Source: Roseiarcus sp963794655 (GTDB lineage: Bacteria > Pseudomonadota > Alphaproteobacteria > Rhizobiales > Beijerinckiaceae). From it: DNA of 64,000 bases. Positions within the stretch are counted from its first letter, which is position 1; each line of letters opens with the position of its first letter. The notes beneath the pieces were generated by a model that was not told where the DNA came from, did not search any database, and saw only the letters and a program-made list of their open reading frames with translations. This document shows positions 17,662 to 26,559 of this stretch, piece after piece. A program made the position numbers and the translations under genes. The stretch is taken from contig CAWCEV010000006.1 in NCBI GenBank assembly GCA_963794655.1, positions 496,001 through 560,000 on the forward strand, given 5' to 3'.

Positions 17662-18623
17662 ACGCGCTCGGGAGGCTCAAGAGGTGGGAAACAATGATGC
17701 TCGCGCTGCTGGTCGCGATCGTCGCGTTCAACAGCATCGGCTCGCCATATTTCCTGAGCGTGGGAAATTTCGTCAATCTGTTTCAGCTGTCGATCGAGAA
17801 AAGCATCGTCGCCCTGACCATGACGCTGGTCATCGTCGGCGGCGAAATCGATCTTTCCCTCGCCTCCGTGATGGGGCTCGCGGCTTGCGTGATGGCCTGG
17901 ACATTCCATGCCGGCCTGCCAATGCCGGCCGCCATCCTCGTCGCCCTCGCCACCGGGATTCTCGCCGGTCTCAACAACGCGTTCTGGATCGCGAGGGTCG
18001 GGTTGCCATCGCTTGCGGTCACGCTAGCGGGCCTCATCGGCTATCGGGGCGTCGCCCGCATCCTCCTGGAAGACCGGGCGATTGGAGGCTTTCCCGATTG
18101 GTTCAACACCATCGGCCAGCAGCCATTGATCGGTCCCCTCACGGCGGCAATCTCGATCTTCTTCGTGCTATTCATCATCTTCGCCATTGTCCTGCACGGC
18201 TCGGCTTTTGGCCGGCTGGTCTATGTCGTTGGGAGCAATGTCGAGGCCGCCCGCTATTCCGGGGTGAGGGTCGGTTTGGTCAAGGGGGCGTTGTTCGTTG
18301 GCTCGGCCTTTGTAGCGGCCCTTGCCGGAATTCTATATGCTGCGCGGCTGGGATCAGTACGCGGAGACATGGCGGAGGGCTTCGAACTCGATGTCATCAC
18401 CGCCGTCCTTTTGGGAGGGGTTAGCATCTTCGGCGGCAAGGGCAATCTGATCGGGGTCGGCCTTGCGCTTCTCGTCATCTTAAACCTTCGCAACGGAATG
18501 GGGCTTGCCGATATCACCGGCAACACCCAGAACTACGTGATCGGGGGGCTTCTCATCCTCTCGGTCTTGATCCCGAATATGTGGCAAGAGTTGACCAACA
18601 AACGGAGAGGGAGAGAAACATGA
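17658..18623 (+). CDS. Sugar ABC transporter permease (RhaQ-like), system B
   Basis: 321-residue permease with the start MNALGRLKRWETMML, the conserved IVGGEIDLSLASVMGL segment and AVLLGGVSIFGGKGNLIG near the C-terminus. It pairs with the preceding permease. Its stop overlaps the binding-protein start in an ATGA. The N-terminal RWE and the SPYFLS context resemble RhaQ-type permeases as I remember them. Confidence 0.91.
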   Translation: MNALGRLKRWETMMLALLVAIVAFNSIGSPYFLSVGNFVNLFQLSIEKSIVALTMTLVIVGGEIDLSLASVMGLAACVMAWTFHAGLPMPAAILVALATGILAGLNNAFWIARVGLPSLAVTLAGLIGYRGVARILLEDRAIGGFPDWFNTIGQQPLIGPLTAAISIFFVLFIIFAIVLHGSAFGRLVYVVGSNVEAARYSGVRVGLVKGALFVGSAFVAALAGILYAARLGSVRGDMAEGFELDVITAVLLGGVSIFGGKGNLIGVGLALLVILNLRNGMGLADITGNTQNYVIGGLLILSVLIPNMWQELTNKRRGRET

Positions 18624-19663
18624 CCAGACTTTTGATGGGCGCCGCGGCGCTCGCGATGCTTGCGGCGCTGCCTCAGGGCGCGCTGGCCCAGGACGCCACG
18701 GCCACGCCCGGCAAGGCCCTCAGCATGGTGCTGCTGCCGAAATTTCTCGGCATTCTGCCGTTCGATCAGGCGCACAAGGGCGCGGAGGAAGCGGCAAAAG
18801 AGCTGCAGAACCCGACTCCGCTGCAGTTCCTCGGTCCGACGCCGCAGAACAGCGTCGCCGGACAGATCGAGATCGTCACCAACGCCACTACCCAGGGCGT
18901 GAAGGCGATCATGATTTCGAACAATTCCGGCGACCAGATCGTGCCGGCGGCCAAAGCGGCGCAGGCCAAGGGCATCAAGGTCGTGACCTGGGACTCCCCG
19001 ATCCCGTCGGGCGAAGGCGAAGACGTCTTCGTGGCTCAGGTCGACTTTGCCCAGATCGGCAAGGTCATGGCCGATATGACTCTTAACCTCACGGGCCCGG
19101 ACGGCGGCAAGTTCGCCATCCTGTCGGCTTCGCCCGACGCCGCAAACCAGAACGCCTGGATTGCCGCGATGAAGACGGCGCTGAAGGATCCCAAATACGC
19201 GAAGCTCAATCTGGTCGACACCGTTTACGGCAACGACGAATCGGAAAAGAGCTATACGCAGGCGCAGGCGCTCGTTGACAAATATCCTGACCTCAAGGTG
19301 ATCATGGCGCCGACCTCAGTCGGCATCGTCGCCGCAGCGAAGGCGTTGCAGGACGAGAAGCTCTGCGACAAGGTGAAGGTCAGCGGCCTCGGCCTTCCGA
19401 GCGAAATGCTCGCGTACACCAAGAACGGGTGCTCGCCGGAGTTCGCGCTGTGGAGCTTCGTCGATCTCGGCTACCTCGCCTACTACACGGCCTATATGCT
19501 CGCCAGTGACGCGCTCAAAGCTGAAGAGGGCGCGAAATTCAAGGCCGGCCGCATGGGCGAATACACCATCACCAAGGATCCGACTCGCGCCAAGGGCCTG
19601 CGTATCCTGATGGGACCGTTCACGGTCTACAATAAGGACAATGTCGAGGCGGCGGCGAAGTAG
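18620..19663 (+). CDS. rhaS: Periplasmic rhamnose-type sugar-binding protein (RhaS-like), system B
   Basis: 347 residues with signal peptide MTRLLMGAAALAMLAALPQG, cleaved near ALA-QD (residue 24). Family features are MVLLPKFLGILPFDQAHKG, the hinge KVVTWDSPIPSG, ILSASPDAANQNAWIAAMK, VDTVYGNDESEKSYTQAQ and VKVSGLGLPSEM. Together these match my recollection of rhamnose-binding RhaS proteins better than ribose or xylose binders. It is unusual in being last, rather than first, in the operon. The stop is followed by two strong hairpins. Substrate assignment remains an inference. Confidence 0.82.
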   Translation: MTRLLMGAAALAMLAALPQGALAQDATATPGKALSMVLLPKFLGILPFDQAHKGAEEAAKELQNPTPLQFLGPTPQNSVAGQIEIVTNATTQGVKAIMISNNSGDQIVPAAKAAQAKGIKVVTWDSPIPSGEGEDVFVAQVDFAQIGKVMADMTLNLTGPDGGKFAILSASPDAANQNAWIAAMKTALKDPKYAKLNLVDTVYGNDESEKSYTQAQALVDKYPDLKVIMAPTSVGIVAAAKALQDEKLCDKVKVSGLGLPSEMLAYTKNGCSPEFALWSFVDLGYLAYYTAYMLASDALKAEEGAKFKAGRMGEYTITKDPTRAKGLRILMGPFTVYNKDNVEAAAK

Positions 19664-19679
19664 TCGTTGCTGCTTGATG

Positions 19680-19703
19680 GTCAGGCGGGCCAGTCCGCCT
19701 GAC
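19680..19703 (+). terminator. Stem-loop terminating the system B operon
   Basis: Perfect 9-bp repeat GTCAGGCGG / CCGCCTGAC with a 6-base loop, 16 bases after the binding-protein stop. No U-tract follows. It is the likely end or stabilising structure of the system B transcript. Confidence 0.65.
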
Positions 19704-19718
19704 TGACATCGGGGCCGA

Positions 19719-19752
19719 GTCGTCGCGCATTTCCAATCTGGAGCGCGACGAC
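19719..19752. repeat. Second long hairpin with nested arms between system B and the GMC oxidoreductase
   Basis: Ten-base perfect arms GTCGTCGCGC (19719-19728) and GCGCGACGAC (19743-19752). Inside the loop is a further TCCA-ATC-TGGA pairing (19732-19742), so the whole element folds as one stem with a three-base bulge. It lies 64 bases before the GMC gene and could be a terminator, an operator or an RNA leader. Confidence 0.55.
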
Positions 19753-19816
19753 ATCGCCCAAGCCTCCAAAAACACGAAGTCTGAAGCCGCGCCAAGAGCG
19801 CGCGCGGGAAGCGCCC

Positions 19817-21397
19817 ATGGATCACTATGACGTCATCGTTGTCGGGGCAGGCTCGAGCGGCGGCGTTGTCGCAGCGCGGCTGTCCGAAAACGCCTCGCGC
19901 AAGGTTTTGTTGCTCGAGGCCGGTCCCGACTTTCCTCTCGAGGAAACGATACCACCGCTGTTCACGTTCAGCGGCGAGCACCACTGGCGCGGCGCCGCCG
20001 GGATACCTGAGTTCGACTGGGACTTCACCAACACCGACGGCTCGGGCGCCTTGGGCGGCCGCAGCTTGCGAGTGCCGCGCGGTCGCCTCGTCGGCGGCAC
20101 GTCGATGATCAACGCCACCATTGCCGCGCGTGGCGCGCCGTTCGATTTCGATCGCTGGGCGGCGAAGGGAAATAAAGGCTGGGCATGGGCGGACCTGCTG
20201 CCGTTGTTCATCGCCATCGAGAACGACGTCAATTTTGGCGCGGACCCGATCCATGGCCGCGAAGGGCCGATCGTCATTCAGCGCTACCGGCCGGAGAGCT
20301 GGGCGCCCGTCAATCGCGCGATGTACGACGCCTGCCTTGAACTCGGCGTGCGCGAGGCGCCGGACCTCAACGCGCCCGATGGACAGGCCGGGGTTGTCGG
20401 GCCGATGCCGCACAACCGCTATAAGGAAGTGCGGCTCGGCACGCTGGTGACCTATATCAGGTCGGCCCGCGCGCGCCCCAACCTCACGATCCGAGCCGGG
20501 AGCCATGTCGATCGGATCCTTCTCGAAGGGGATCGCGCCAAGGGCGTCACATATCTCGACGCCGCGAAGGAGCGGCAAACGGCCTTTGCAGACGAGATCG
20601 TCATCAGCGCGGGCGTCTACAACAGCCCGGCGATCCTGCATCGCTCAGGGATTGGTCCGGCCGAATGGCTGCGCCCGCTTGGGATCGACGTCGCCGCCGA
20701 CCTCCCGGTCGGACGCAACCTGACCGATCATCCCGGCTTTCCGATGCTGTTCACGGCGGACGGGCTCGGCGTGACCACGGGACGCTTCTTTGCGGCGAAT
20801 GTGCGCGGCCCGGCCAACGCGTCCGGTGAACCGGAATGGCAGACCCACCCCTTCCCGGTCGATGAGGAAGAGCATCGAGCCGGCTTCTGGACCTATCTCA
20901 CCCGCCAGGAGGCCACGGGCGAAGTCCGCATCCAGAGCGCCGATCCGACGCGCGCGCCGCTGATCGACCACCGCTACAATACGAGCCAGCGGGATCGGGA
21001 CCGGTTCGCCGACGCGCGTTCATTCGTCAAGGCGATGCTGGCGACACGGACCTTCCGGTCGCACGGGGCACAATCGATCGACGATCTCGACAAGCCGATC
21101 GCCGAGGCGCTGACGGAATCGATGGGACCCGCCCACCATCAGGCCGGGTCGGTCAGGATGGGGCCGGCCAGCGATCGGACTGCGGTCGTCGGTCCCGATC
21201 TTCGCGTCCATGGCTTCGACAATCTGCGCGTCGCCGACACGAGCATTTATCCTGACAATGTGATGCACAATACGAATCTCACGGCCATCGTCGTCGGCGA
21301 AATGGCGGCGCGCTTCATCGACTCGAACCGCCGGAACTCATTGCCGGGTGAACAGCGCCGGATCGACGATCCTTCGCCCGGCGTCACGCAAGGCTAG
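19817..21397 (+). CDS. GMC-family FAD-dependent oxidoreductase (choline dehydrogenase-like)
   Basis: 526-residue flavoprotein. The FAD dinucleotide fold is VIVVGAGSSGGVVAARLSE at residue 5, then LLLEAG and the GMC signature GGRSLRVPRGRLVGGTSMINAT. The C-terminal catalytic region includes GPAHHQAGSVRMG and YPDNVMHNTNLTAIVVGEMAARFI, which carry the active-site His/Asn pair. No signal peptide is visible. It would oxidise an alcohol or sugar; its position just after the rhamnose-like importer suggests a sugar-derived substrate, but it has its own leader with strong hairpins. The 3' end overlaps the convergent permease by four bases. Confidence 0.88.
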   Translation: MDHYDVIVVGAGSSGGVVAARLSENASRKVLLLEAGPDFPLEETIPPLFTFSGEHHWRGAAGIPEFDWDFTNTDGSGALGGRSLRVPRGRLVGGTSMINATIAARGAPFDFDRWAAKGNKGWAWADLLPLFIAIENDVNFGADPIHGREGPIVIQRYRPESWAPVNRAMYDACLELGVREAPDLNAPDGQAGVVGPMPHNRYKEVRLGTLVTYIRSARARPNLTIRAGSHVDRILLEGDRAKGVTYLDAAKERQTAFADEIVISAGVYNSPAILHRSGIGPAEWLRPLGIDVAADLPVGRNLTDHPGFPMLFTADGLGVTTGRFFAANVRGPANASGEPEWQTHPFPVDEEEHRAGFWTYLTRQEATGEVRIQSADPTRAPLIDHRYNTSQRDRDRFADARSFVKAMLATRTFRSHGAQSIDDLDKPIAEALTESMGPAHHQAGSVRMGPASDRTAVVGPDLRVHGFDNLRVADTSIYPDNVMHNTNLTAIVVGEMAARFIDSNRRNSLPGEQRRIDDPSPGVTQG

Positions 21398-22407
21398 GAA
21401 GGCGGGCTCTTTTCTCTCTGCCGTTTGACGATCTGATCGAGAGCGACGGCGAGCACAATGACCGCGCCGGTAACGAACGTGCTCCAGGTCGCGTCGATGC
21501 CGAAGAAAATGATGCCGCTGCTGATCACTTGAATGATCAGCATGCCGACGACCGCGCCGATGACCGTTCCCCAGCCGCCGGAAAGCGGAGTGCCGCCGAT
21601 GATCACTGCGGCGATCACAATGAGGGCGAAGTCGGCGCCTTCCTGCGGATCGATCGCGCCGCGGAAACCGACATAGGTCGCCCCCGAAAGCCCGCACACT
21701 GCGCCCATGAGGACCAGCGTCTGCAGGCGGACGAGCGAAATCGGAATCCCGGCAAAGCGGGCAGCCTCGGGGTTGCTTCCGACCGCCTGGACCCGATAGC
21801 CGAACCGGGTGCGGTGAAGCACGACATGCAGGACAACGGCCAACACGACGAAGAGGATGCCGACGACGGGAACGACGCGAAATATTTTCATCGAGGCAAA
21901 GGCGAAGAAGCTGCTCGATTGATCGGTCGGAAACACCGCCCGACCTTGGTTGGCGACCAGCGACAATCCTTCGAACATTGAATAGGTGCCGAGCGTCACG
22001 ATGATCGCGGGCAGCCGCAAGCCGATGGCGAGCACGCCGTTGACGAGGCCCAGAACAGCGCCGAAGCCGACGCCCCCGAGCGCGGCAAGCCAGGGATTGA
22101 CGCCCGCCACCATCATCAGCGCGGCGACGACGGCGGAAAAATTGAACATCCACCCAACCGAGAGATCGATTTCCCGGATCGCCAGCAGAAAGACCATGCC
22201 GAGCGATATCATGCCCTCAAACGTGGTGTTTCCGAGGATCGTCAGAAGATTGATCGGGTTGAGAAAGCGTGGCCTTGCGACGCCAATGACGACGATCATG
22301 ACCAACAAAGCGACGATGACGCCGATTTCCTCGGGCAGCCGGAACAAGCGCCGAGGGGACCGCGCGGTTTCAGAGGTTTCGGCCTCTTGAGACGACGGAT
22401 CGTCCAT
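21394..22407 (-). CDS. Sugar ABC transporter permease (CUT2), system C
   Basis: 337-residue permease with an acidic cytoplasmic N-terminus (MDDPSSQEAETSET). Hydrophobic helices follow, with LAIREIDLSVGWMFNFSA and the loop AAVIIGGTPLSGGWGTVIGA. ATG 22407 is used because the longer frame would lie inside the upstream SDR. It is the last gene of the system C operon (SBP, ATPase, mutarotase, SDR, permease), an unusual order in which enzymes separate ATPase and permease. Confidence 0.91.
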   Translation of the reverse strand: MDDPSSQEAETSETARSPRRLFRLPEEIGVIVALLVMIVVIGVARPRFLNPINLLTILGNTTFEGMISLGMVFLLAIREIDLSVGWMFNFSAVVAALMMVAGVNPWLAALGGVGFGAVLGLVNGVLAIGLRLPAIIVTLGTYSMFEGLSLVANQGRAVFPTDQSSSFFAFASMKIFRVVPVVGILFVVLAVVLHVVLHRTRFGYRVQAVGSNPEAARFAGIPISLVRLQTLVLMGAVCGLSGATYVGFRGAIDPQEGADFALIVIAAVIIGGTPLSGGWGTVIGAVVGMLIIQVISSGIIFFGIDATWSTFVTGAVIVLAVALDQIVKRQREKSPPS

Positions 22408-22411
22408 CAGG

Positions 22412-23233
22412 CTATTTCCGCCAAGGCAGCGATTCCGAGGCGACGCTCCAGCTCGGGATCGGCGGCTGCAATCCGTCTTCGATCCACAAGAACTGACCGT
22501 TGACCGAGGCGGCGTCATCGCCCATCAAATTGACGATCAGGTCCGCCGCCTTATCCGGATCGTCGCCGCCCGTCTCCTCGACCCAGTCCGCCCATTTCAC
22601 GAACGGGTCTCCGAGAGAGCCGGCTCGCTGCGCCTTGGCCCGGATATCGGCCCACATTTCCGTCTTGACGTCACCGGGATGGACGACATTCGCGGTGACG
22701 CCCGCGCCCTCGACCTCCGCGGCCAGATGACGGGTGAAGTGGTTGAGCGCCGCTTTACTGGTTCCATAAGCGCTGTGAAGCGGTCCGGGCGGGTGAAGCG
22801 CATTGGCCGACGTCACGTTGACGATCCGGCCCCAGCCCTGATCGATCATTCCGCCGACGAAAGCGCGGGAGGTCAGGTAGTGGCTGACCATGTTGATCAT
22901 GAGCGTCTCGATCCATTCGTGCGGATCGCTGTCCTTGATCAGCTTGATCGGCCCGAACACTCCAGCCGCGTTGACGAGGATCGAAGGCGGGCCGATGCGG
23001 TTCGAGGTCGCGACGACCTGATCGATTGAGCGCGGCTCGCTCAAGTCCGCAGTCACCGCCTCGGCGCGGCCGCCGTTCCTGACGATGCTGCTCGCGGTCG
23101 CCGCCAGGGCGCCTTCGCTGCGACCGACAAGCACCACCGACGCGCCATGAGCCGCGAGCCGAAGCGCGACGCGCTGGCCAAGACCGCGGCTCGCCCCGGT
23201 GACGACGGCGACTTTCCCGCCAAGATCGATCAT
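22412..23233 (-). CDS. Short-chain dehydrogenase/reductase of system C
   Basis: 273-residue SDR: MIDLGGKVAVVTGASRGLGQRVALRL is the cofactor fold, NAAG near residue 90, and the catalytic Ser/Tyr/Lys lie in NVTSANALH and YGTSKAA. The R in LVGRSEG after beta-2 favours NADP. Its ATG overlaps the stop of the mutarotase-like gene by four bases. It is somewhat longer than the other SDRs because of an insert (WVEETGGDDPDKAADLI) before the C-terminal strand. Probably a sugar dehydrogenase for the system C substrate. Confidence 0.85.
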   Translation of the reverse strand: MIDLGGKVAVVTGASRGLGQRVALRLAAHGASVVLVGRSEGALAATASSIVRNGGRAEAVTADLSEPRSIDQVVATSNRIGPPSILVNAAGVFGPIKLIKDSDPHEWIETLMINMVSHYLTSRAFVGGMIDQGWGRIVNVTSANALHPPGPLHSAYGTSKAALNHFTRHLAAEVEGAGVTANVVHPGDVKTEMWADIRAKAQRAGSLGDPFVKWADWVEETGGDDPDKAADLIVNLMGDDAASVNGQFLWIEDGLQPPIPSWSVASESLPWRK

Positions 23234-23562
23234 CGCGCCGCGCCGGCTTTGGTCTCCAGATGGAAAATTTCCCGAAGGGTGCTCGAGTCGACGATCCCGT
23301 CGTCGCGAAAGAACATCAGCGGGTTCATCGCCTCTTCCGACCACTTGTCATGAATCTTGGTGCGCCAGAGCTTGTCCCAGGCGTTTTCGTCGATGATTTC
23401 CGAATAGAGAAAGAGAACAGGGTCGTTCTCGAATATCGTCATCGTGGCGATGCCGCTCTTCTCGATCTCGGCGACCAGCTCCGGCCACACGTTGTCGTGA
23501 AAGTGCTTATACTTACTCAGTTTGCCGGGTTGCAGGCGCATCGTGAAAGCGCGACGTATCAT
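23230..23562 (-). CDS. L-rhamnose mutarotase family protein (RhaM/RhaU-like)
   Basis: 110-residue alpha/beta-barrel protein that interconverts sugar anomers. The family start RRAFTMRLQPGKLSKYKHFHDNVWPEL and the segment ATMTIFENDPVLFLYSEI are diagnostic, including the His/Trp pair near residue 21. Rhizobial rhamnose uptake requires a homologue, RhaU. Here it sits in system C while the RhaS-like binding protein is in system B, so both operons may serve 6-deoxy-hexoses, or this homologue may serve a different sugar such as fucose. Confidence 0.85.
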   Translation of the reverse strand: MIRRAFTMRLQPGKLSKYKHFHDNVWPELVAEIEKSGIATMTIFENDPVLFLYSEIIDENAWDKLWRTKIHDKWSEEAMNPLMFFRDDGIVDSSTLREIFHLETKAGAAR

Positions 23563-23617
23563 GGGACTTGCCTCCTGGTTGGCGGTAGGTTGGAGCTCCG
23601 GGCAGCAGCGCGCATCC

Positions 23618-25132
23618 CTACGCCGCCTGCGAGATTTCGCCGGTGTTGACCGCGTGAAGCAGAGCGCGCGCGTCGATCTCTCCGCCCTTGATTTCGCCTG
23701 CGACGCGCCCGCGATAAAGCACGATAATGCGGTCGCAAAGTCCGATCAGCTCGGGCAGCTCGGTCGAGCTGAACAGAACGATACGCCCGTCGGCAGAGAT
23801 GCGTCGGATCAGGGCATAGATTTCGCGCTTGGCGCCCACGTCGACGCCGCGTGTGGGATCGTCCAATAGAACGATCCTCGGCGCAACTTCGAGCCATTTG
23901 CCCACCAAGGTCTTTTGTTGGTTGCCGCCCGAGAGCTGACCCGTCAAGGCGTCGGGGGAACCGGTCTTGATGCGCAGGCTATTGATCTGGCGGATCGCGC
24001 GTTCGAGCGCCATCCCGTGGCTGAACCACGGCAGCCCGTCTTTGAGCGCGCCAATCGCGACGTGACTGATGTTGAGTAGCACGCTCTTGTCGAGCATCAG
24101 GCCGTTTCGTCTCCGGTCGGAGGGAATGAGCGCAACGCCGCGGCGCGCGGCCTCGGTCGGACTGCGTGGCAACCCCCTCGAATCGGGAAAGGTCACGTCG
24201 CCTGCACGTGCTCTTTCAGTGCCGAACAGCATGCCGAACAGGGTAGCAACGCCCGAGCCTTCGAGCCCGGCGAAACCGACGATTTCTCCGGACCGAGCGG
24301 TGAGAGCGATATCCTTCAACGGGCCGCCGCTCAGTCCCTTGATGACGACGGCAGCCGGCTCGCGGTCGCTTTGTCTCGGCAGGCGCGGTGGGAACAGGGC
24401 CGTCTGCGGGGCGCCGATCATGCCCTCGATGACCTCCGGGATGGTCAGTTCGGTCCGGTCCTTCGTCAGCACGTCGCGCCCATTGCGGGTCACGGTGATC
24501 CGGTTTGAAATCGCGAACACTTCCTCGAGGCGGTGCGAGACATAGAGCATGGTGATGCCGCGACGATTGAGTTGCCGCAGCACATCGAAAAGCCGCTGGG
24601 TTTCCCGCTCGTTGAGGGCAGAGTTCGGCTCGTCGAGGATGAGCAGGCGCGGCTCCACCAGGAGCACCCGCGCGAGCTCGACGAGCTGCTGCTCCCCAAT
24701 GCTCAGGCGGCTCACCGGCATATGCACGTCAAATCGAAGGCCCAGGCGGTCGAGCAAGTCGGCGCAGCGCTCCTCCATGGCGCGGATCGAGATTAGCCCT
24801 CGCCGCAACGGTTCGCGATTGACGAAGAGGTTCGCGAGAACCGAGCGCTGCGGAAGCAGACTCAGTTCCTGAAAGACAATGCCGACGCCATGCTGGCGGG
24901 CGACGACCGGCGAAGTGATCGCGACCGGGACGCCATCGAACTCGATCTCACCGGCGTCCGGAGAAACGACGCCCGCGAGCACTTTCATCAACGTCGATTT
25001 GCCGGCGCCGTTTTCTCCGACGACGGCATGAACGTCGCCGTGACGCACGGTGAGGTTCATGCCGTCTACGGCGACGATGCCTCCATAGCGCTTGCGCAGG
25101 CCGCGGACGGCGACGAGTGGCGTGTCGACCAT
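23618..25132 (-). CDS. Sugar ABC transporter duplicated ATPase (CUT2), system C
   Basis: 504-residue ATPase. First half: Walker A GENGAGKSTL and LLILDEPNSALN. Second half: GLEGSGVATLF (degenerate), LSGGNQQKTLVGKWL and VLLDDPTRGVDVG, in which the usual Glu of Walker B is Asp. ATG 25132 leaves a 53-base gap after the binding-protein stop. The longer open frame upstream (to 25255) would overlap that gene and is rejected. Confidence 0.92.
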   Translation of the reverse strand: MVDTPLVAVRGLRKRYGGIVAVDGMNLTVRHGDVHAVVGENGAGKSTLMKVLAGVVSPDAGEIEFDGVPVAITSPVVARQHGVGIVFQELSLLPQRSVLANLFVNREPLRRGLISIRAMEERCADLLDRLGLRFDVHMPVSRLSIGEQQLVELARVLLVEPRLLILDEPNSALNERETQRLFDVLRQLNRRGITMLYVSHRLEEVFAISNRITVTRNGRDVLTKDRTELTIPEVIEGMIGAPQTALFPPRLPRQSDREPAAVVIKGLSGGPLKDIALTARSGEIVGFAGLEGSGVATLFGMLFGTERARAGDVTFPDSRGLPRSPTEAARRGVALIPSDRRRNGLMLDKSVLLNISHVAIGALKDGLPWFSHGMALERAIRQINSLRIKTGSPDALTGQLSGGNQQKTLVGKWLEVAPRIVLLDDPTRGVDVGAKREIYALIRRISADGRIVLFSSTELPELIGLCDRIIVLYRGRVAGEIKGGEIDARALLHAVNTGEISQAA

Positions 25133-25185
25133 CTCGGATCCAAACGGGTTTGCCGCGGGGCGTTTCGCTCGGCCGATTGCTTTGT

Positions 25186-26265
25186 CTATTGCCCTTCCGC
25201 CGCGATCGGCTCCATCTTCGCGCAGGTCTTGCCCGCGTCGGGCCCATTCACGCATTTCGTCCAGGGCGCGTAGAATGCGGCAGTCGCCTTCGGGTCCGCC
25301 GACATCGCCTGGAGCTGCGGAAATGTCATCGCCGGGAGATTGTTCGCCATGTCGACGCTGTTGGCGGTCACGACCTGGGTGCCGGCATTGTAGAACCCGA
25401 CTTCAAGCGGCTTCTTGCTCTTGATGGCGTGGACAAGAAGGGCGACGGGCAGATAGCCCTGGACGAAGGCGCTCTGGCCAAGCGTCACATAGGCATGACC
25501 ATCCTTCACCGCCTGCAGGTTCGGCGCCGTCAGGTCGTAACCGCCAGCGACAAACTTGTCGGCGTTGGCGGCGTTCAGCTTGCCGAGGCTCGCGACGTCC
25601 GGCGCGCACAGGCCGACCAGGGCGACCGCCTCGGGGTTTGCGGCGTAGAGTTGCTCCCAGTGATTGTAATTCTCGACCGCGCTGACCTTCACGTCGAACG
25701 GACCCAGAATGGCGATGCCGGGCGCTGTCTTCAGCGACTCTTCGACGCCTTTGGCGCGATTCTCGAGCACGGTCAGACCCGGAAAACAATTGCCGATTAT
25801 GACCTTTCCCTTGGCCGCGGCGCCGCCGATCTTATCGACGATCGCCTTCCCGAGTATGCGGCCGCTTTGGGTCGACTTCTCGCCGACGTAGGGCGCCTTG
25901 ACCGCTGCGCTTAGAAGATTGAATTGAACGACCGGGACGCCGCTTGCGATGATGTCGTTGAGGCTGTTCGCCATCGAATCGCCCGGAACCGAGGTCGCGA
26001 CTCCCTGCGCGCCGGCGTTGACGATATTCTGCACGAGCTTCAGTTGACCGTCCGGCGCCGCCCCCTGCTGCTGCGCCACTTTCAGCGTGACGCCAAGATC
26101 GCTGGCTGCCGCCTGCGCCCCATCGATGATCTGCTGGATGAAAGGGTCGCCCTGGGAGTGAGTGACAAACCCGATTGTTATCTGGTCCTCCGCCCGCGCG
26201 GCCGAAGCCAGAACGCCGAACCCCAATGCGATCGTCACGCACGCTAACCGCCTGCCCATGGACAT
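25186..26265 (-). CDS. Periplasmic sugar-binding protein, system C
   Basis: 359 residues with signal peptide MSMGRRLACVTIALGFGVLA, cleavage near ARA-ED. The mature start QITIGFVTHSQGDPFIQQIIDGAQAAASDLG is typical of type-I periplasmic binding proteins. GGAGGAAGCCTTC directly precedes ATG 26265, so that start is preferred over the upstream TTG. Three Cys occur in the mature chain besides one in the signal (C in IGNCFPG, TKCVNGPDAGKTCAK), which could form a periplasmic disulfide at the C-terminus. First gene of the system C operon; the substrate is unknown. Confidence 0.9.
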   Translation of the reverse strand: MSMGRRLACVTIALGFGVLASAARAEDQITIGFVTHSQGDPFIQQIIDGAQAAASDLGVTLKVAQQQGAAPDGQLKLVQNIVNAGAQGVATSVPGDSMANSLNDIIASGVPVVQFNLLSAAVKAPYVGEKSTQSGRILGKAIVDKIGGAAAKGKVIIGNCFPGLTVLENRAKGVEESLKTAPGIAILGPFDVKVSAVENYNHWEQLYAANPEAVALVGLCAPDVASLGKLNAANADKFVAGGYDLTAPNLQAVKDGHAYVTLGQSAFVQGYLPVALLVHAIKSKKPLEVGFYNAGTQVVTANSVDMANNLPAMTFPQLQAMSADPKATAAFYAPWTKCVNGPDAGKTCAKMEPIAAEGQ

Positions 26266-26559
26266 GAAGGCTTCCTCCAACCGCTTTTCTGCGTTTGCCA
26301 GACTGAACCGGATTCGAGTTCACGAATTCATCTGGTCGCGCAATTCTTATCATTGCCGCCGCCGCCTCCGCAATGCGTCGTGCGCGGTTGAGTGAGTACG
26401 TGCGCCTGACGACGGCGACGTCGCACGCGCCCCATGCAGTCCACGCCTCCGCGGTTTGACAACCCGCGGTCGCAGGTGATTGGATGATCGCAGGAGTCCG
26501 GAGCGCCGACGCTGAGATCGTCGCGTCCAAGCAAGGCTTCGACAGGGGAGACGACCACA
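26266..26559. promoter_or_regulatory. Divergent promoter region between systems C and D
   Basis: 294 bases between two binding-protein genes read outwards. A consensus-like -35 TTGACA lies at 26456-26461 within the inverted repeat GGTT-TGAC-AACC (26453-26464), about 100 bases before the system D start. A clear -10 is not visible. One regulator could control both transporters from here. No reading frame in the region is supported. Confidence 0.4.

Noticed and set aside
19316..20641. 441-residue minus-strand frame opposite the GMC oxidoreductase
   Set aside because: Antisense to a gene with a clear FAD fold and catalytic motifs; no recognisable domain of its own.
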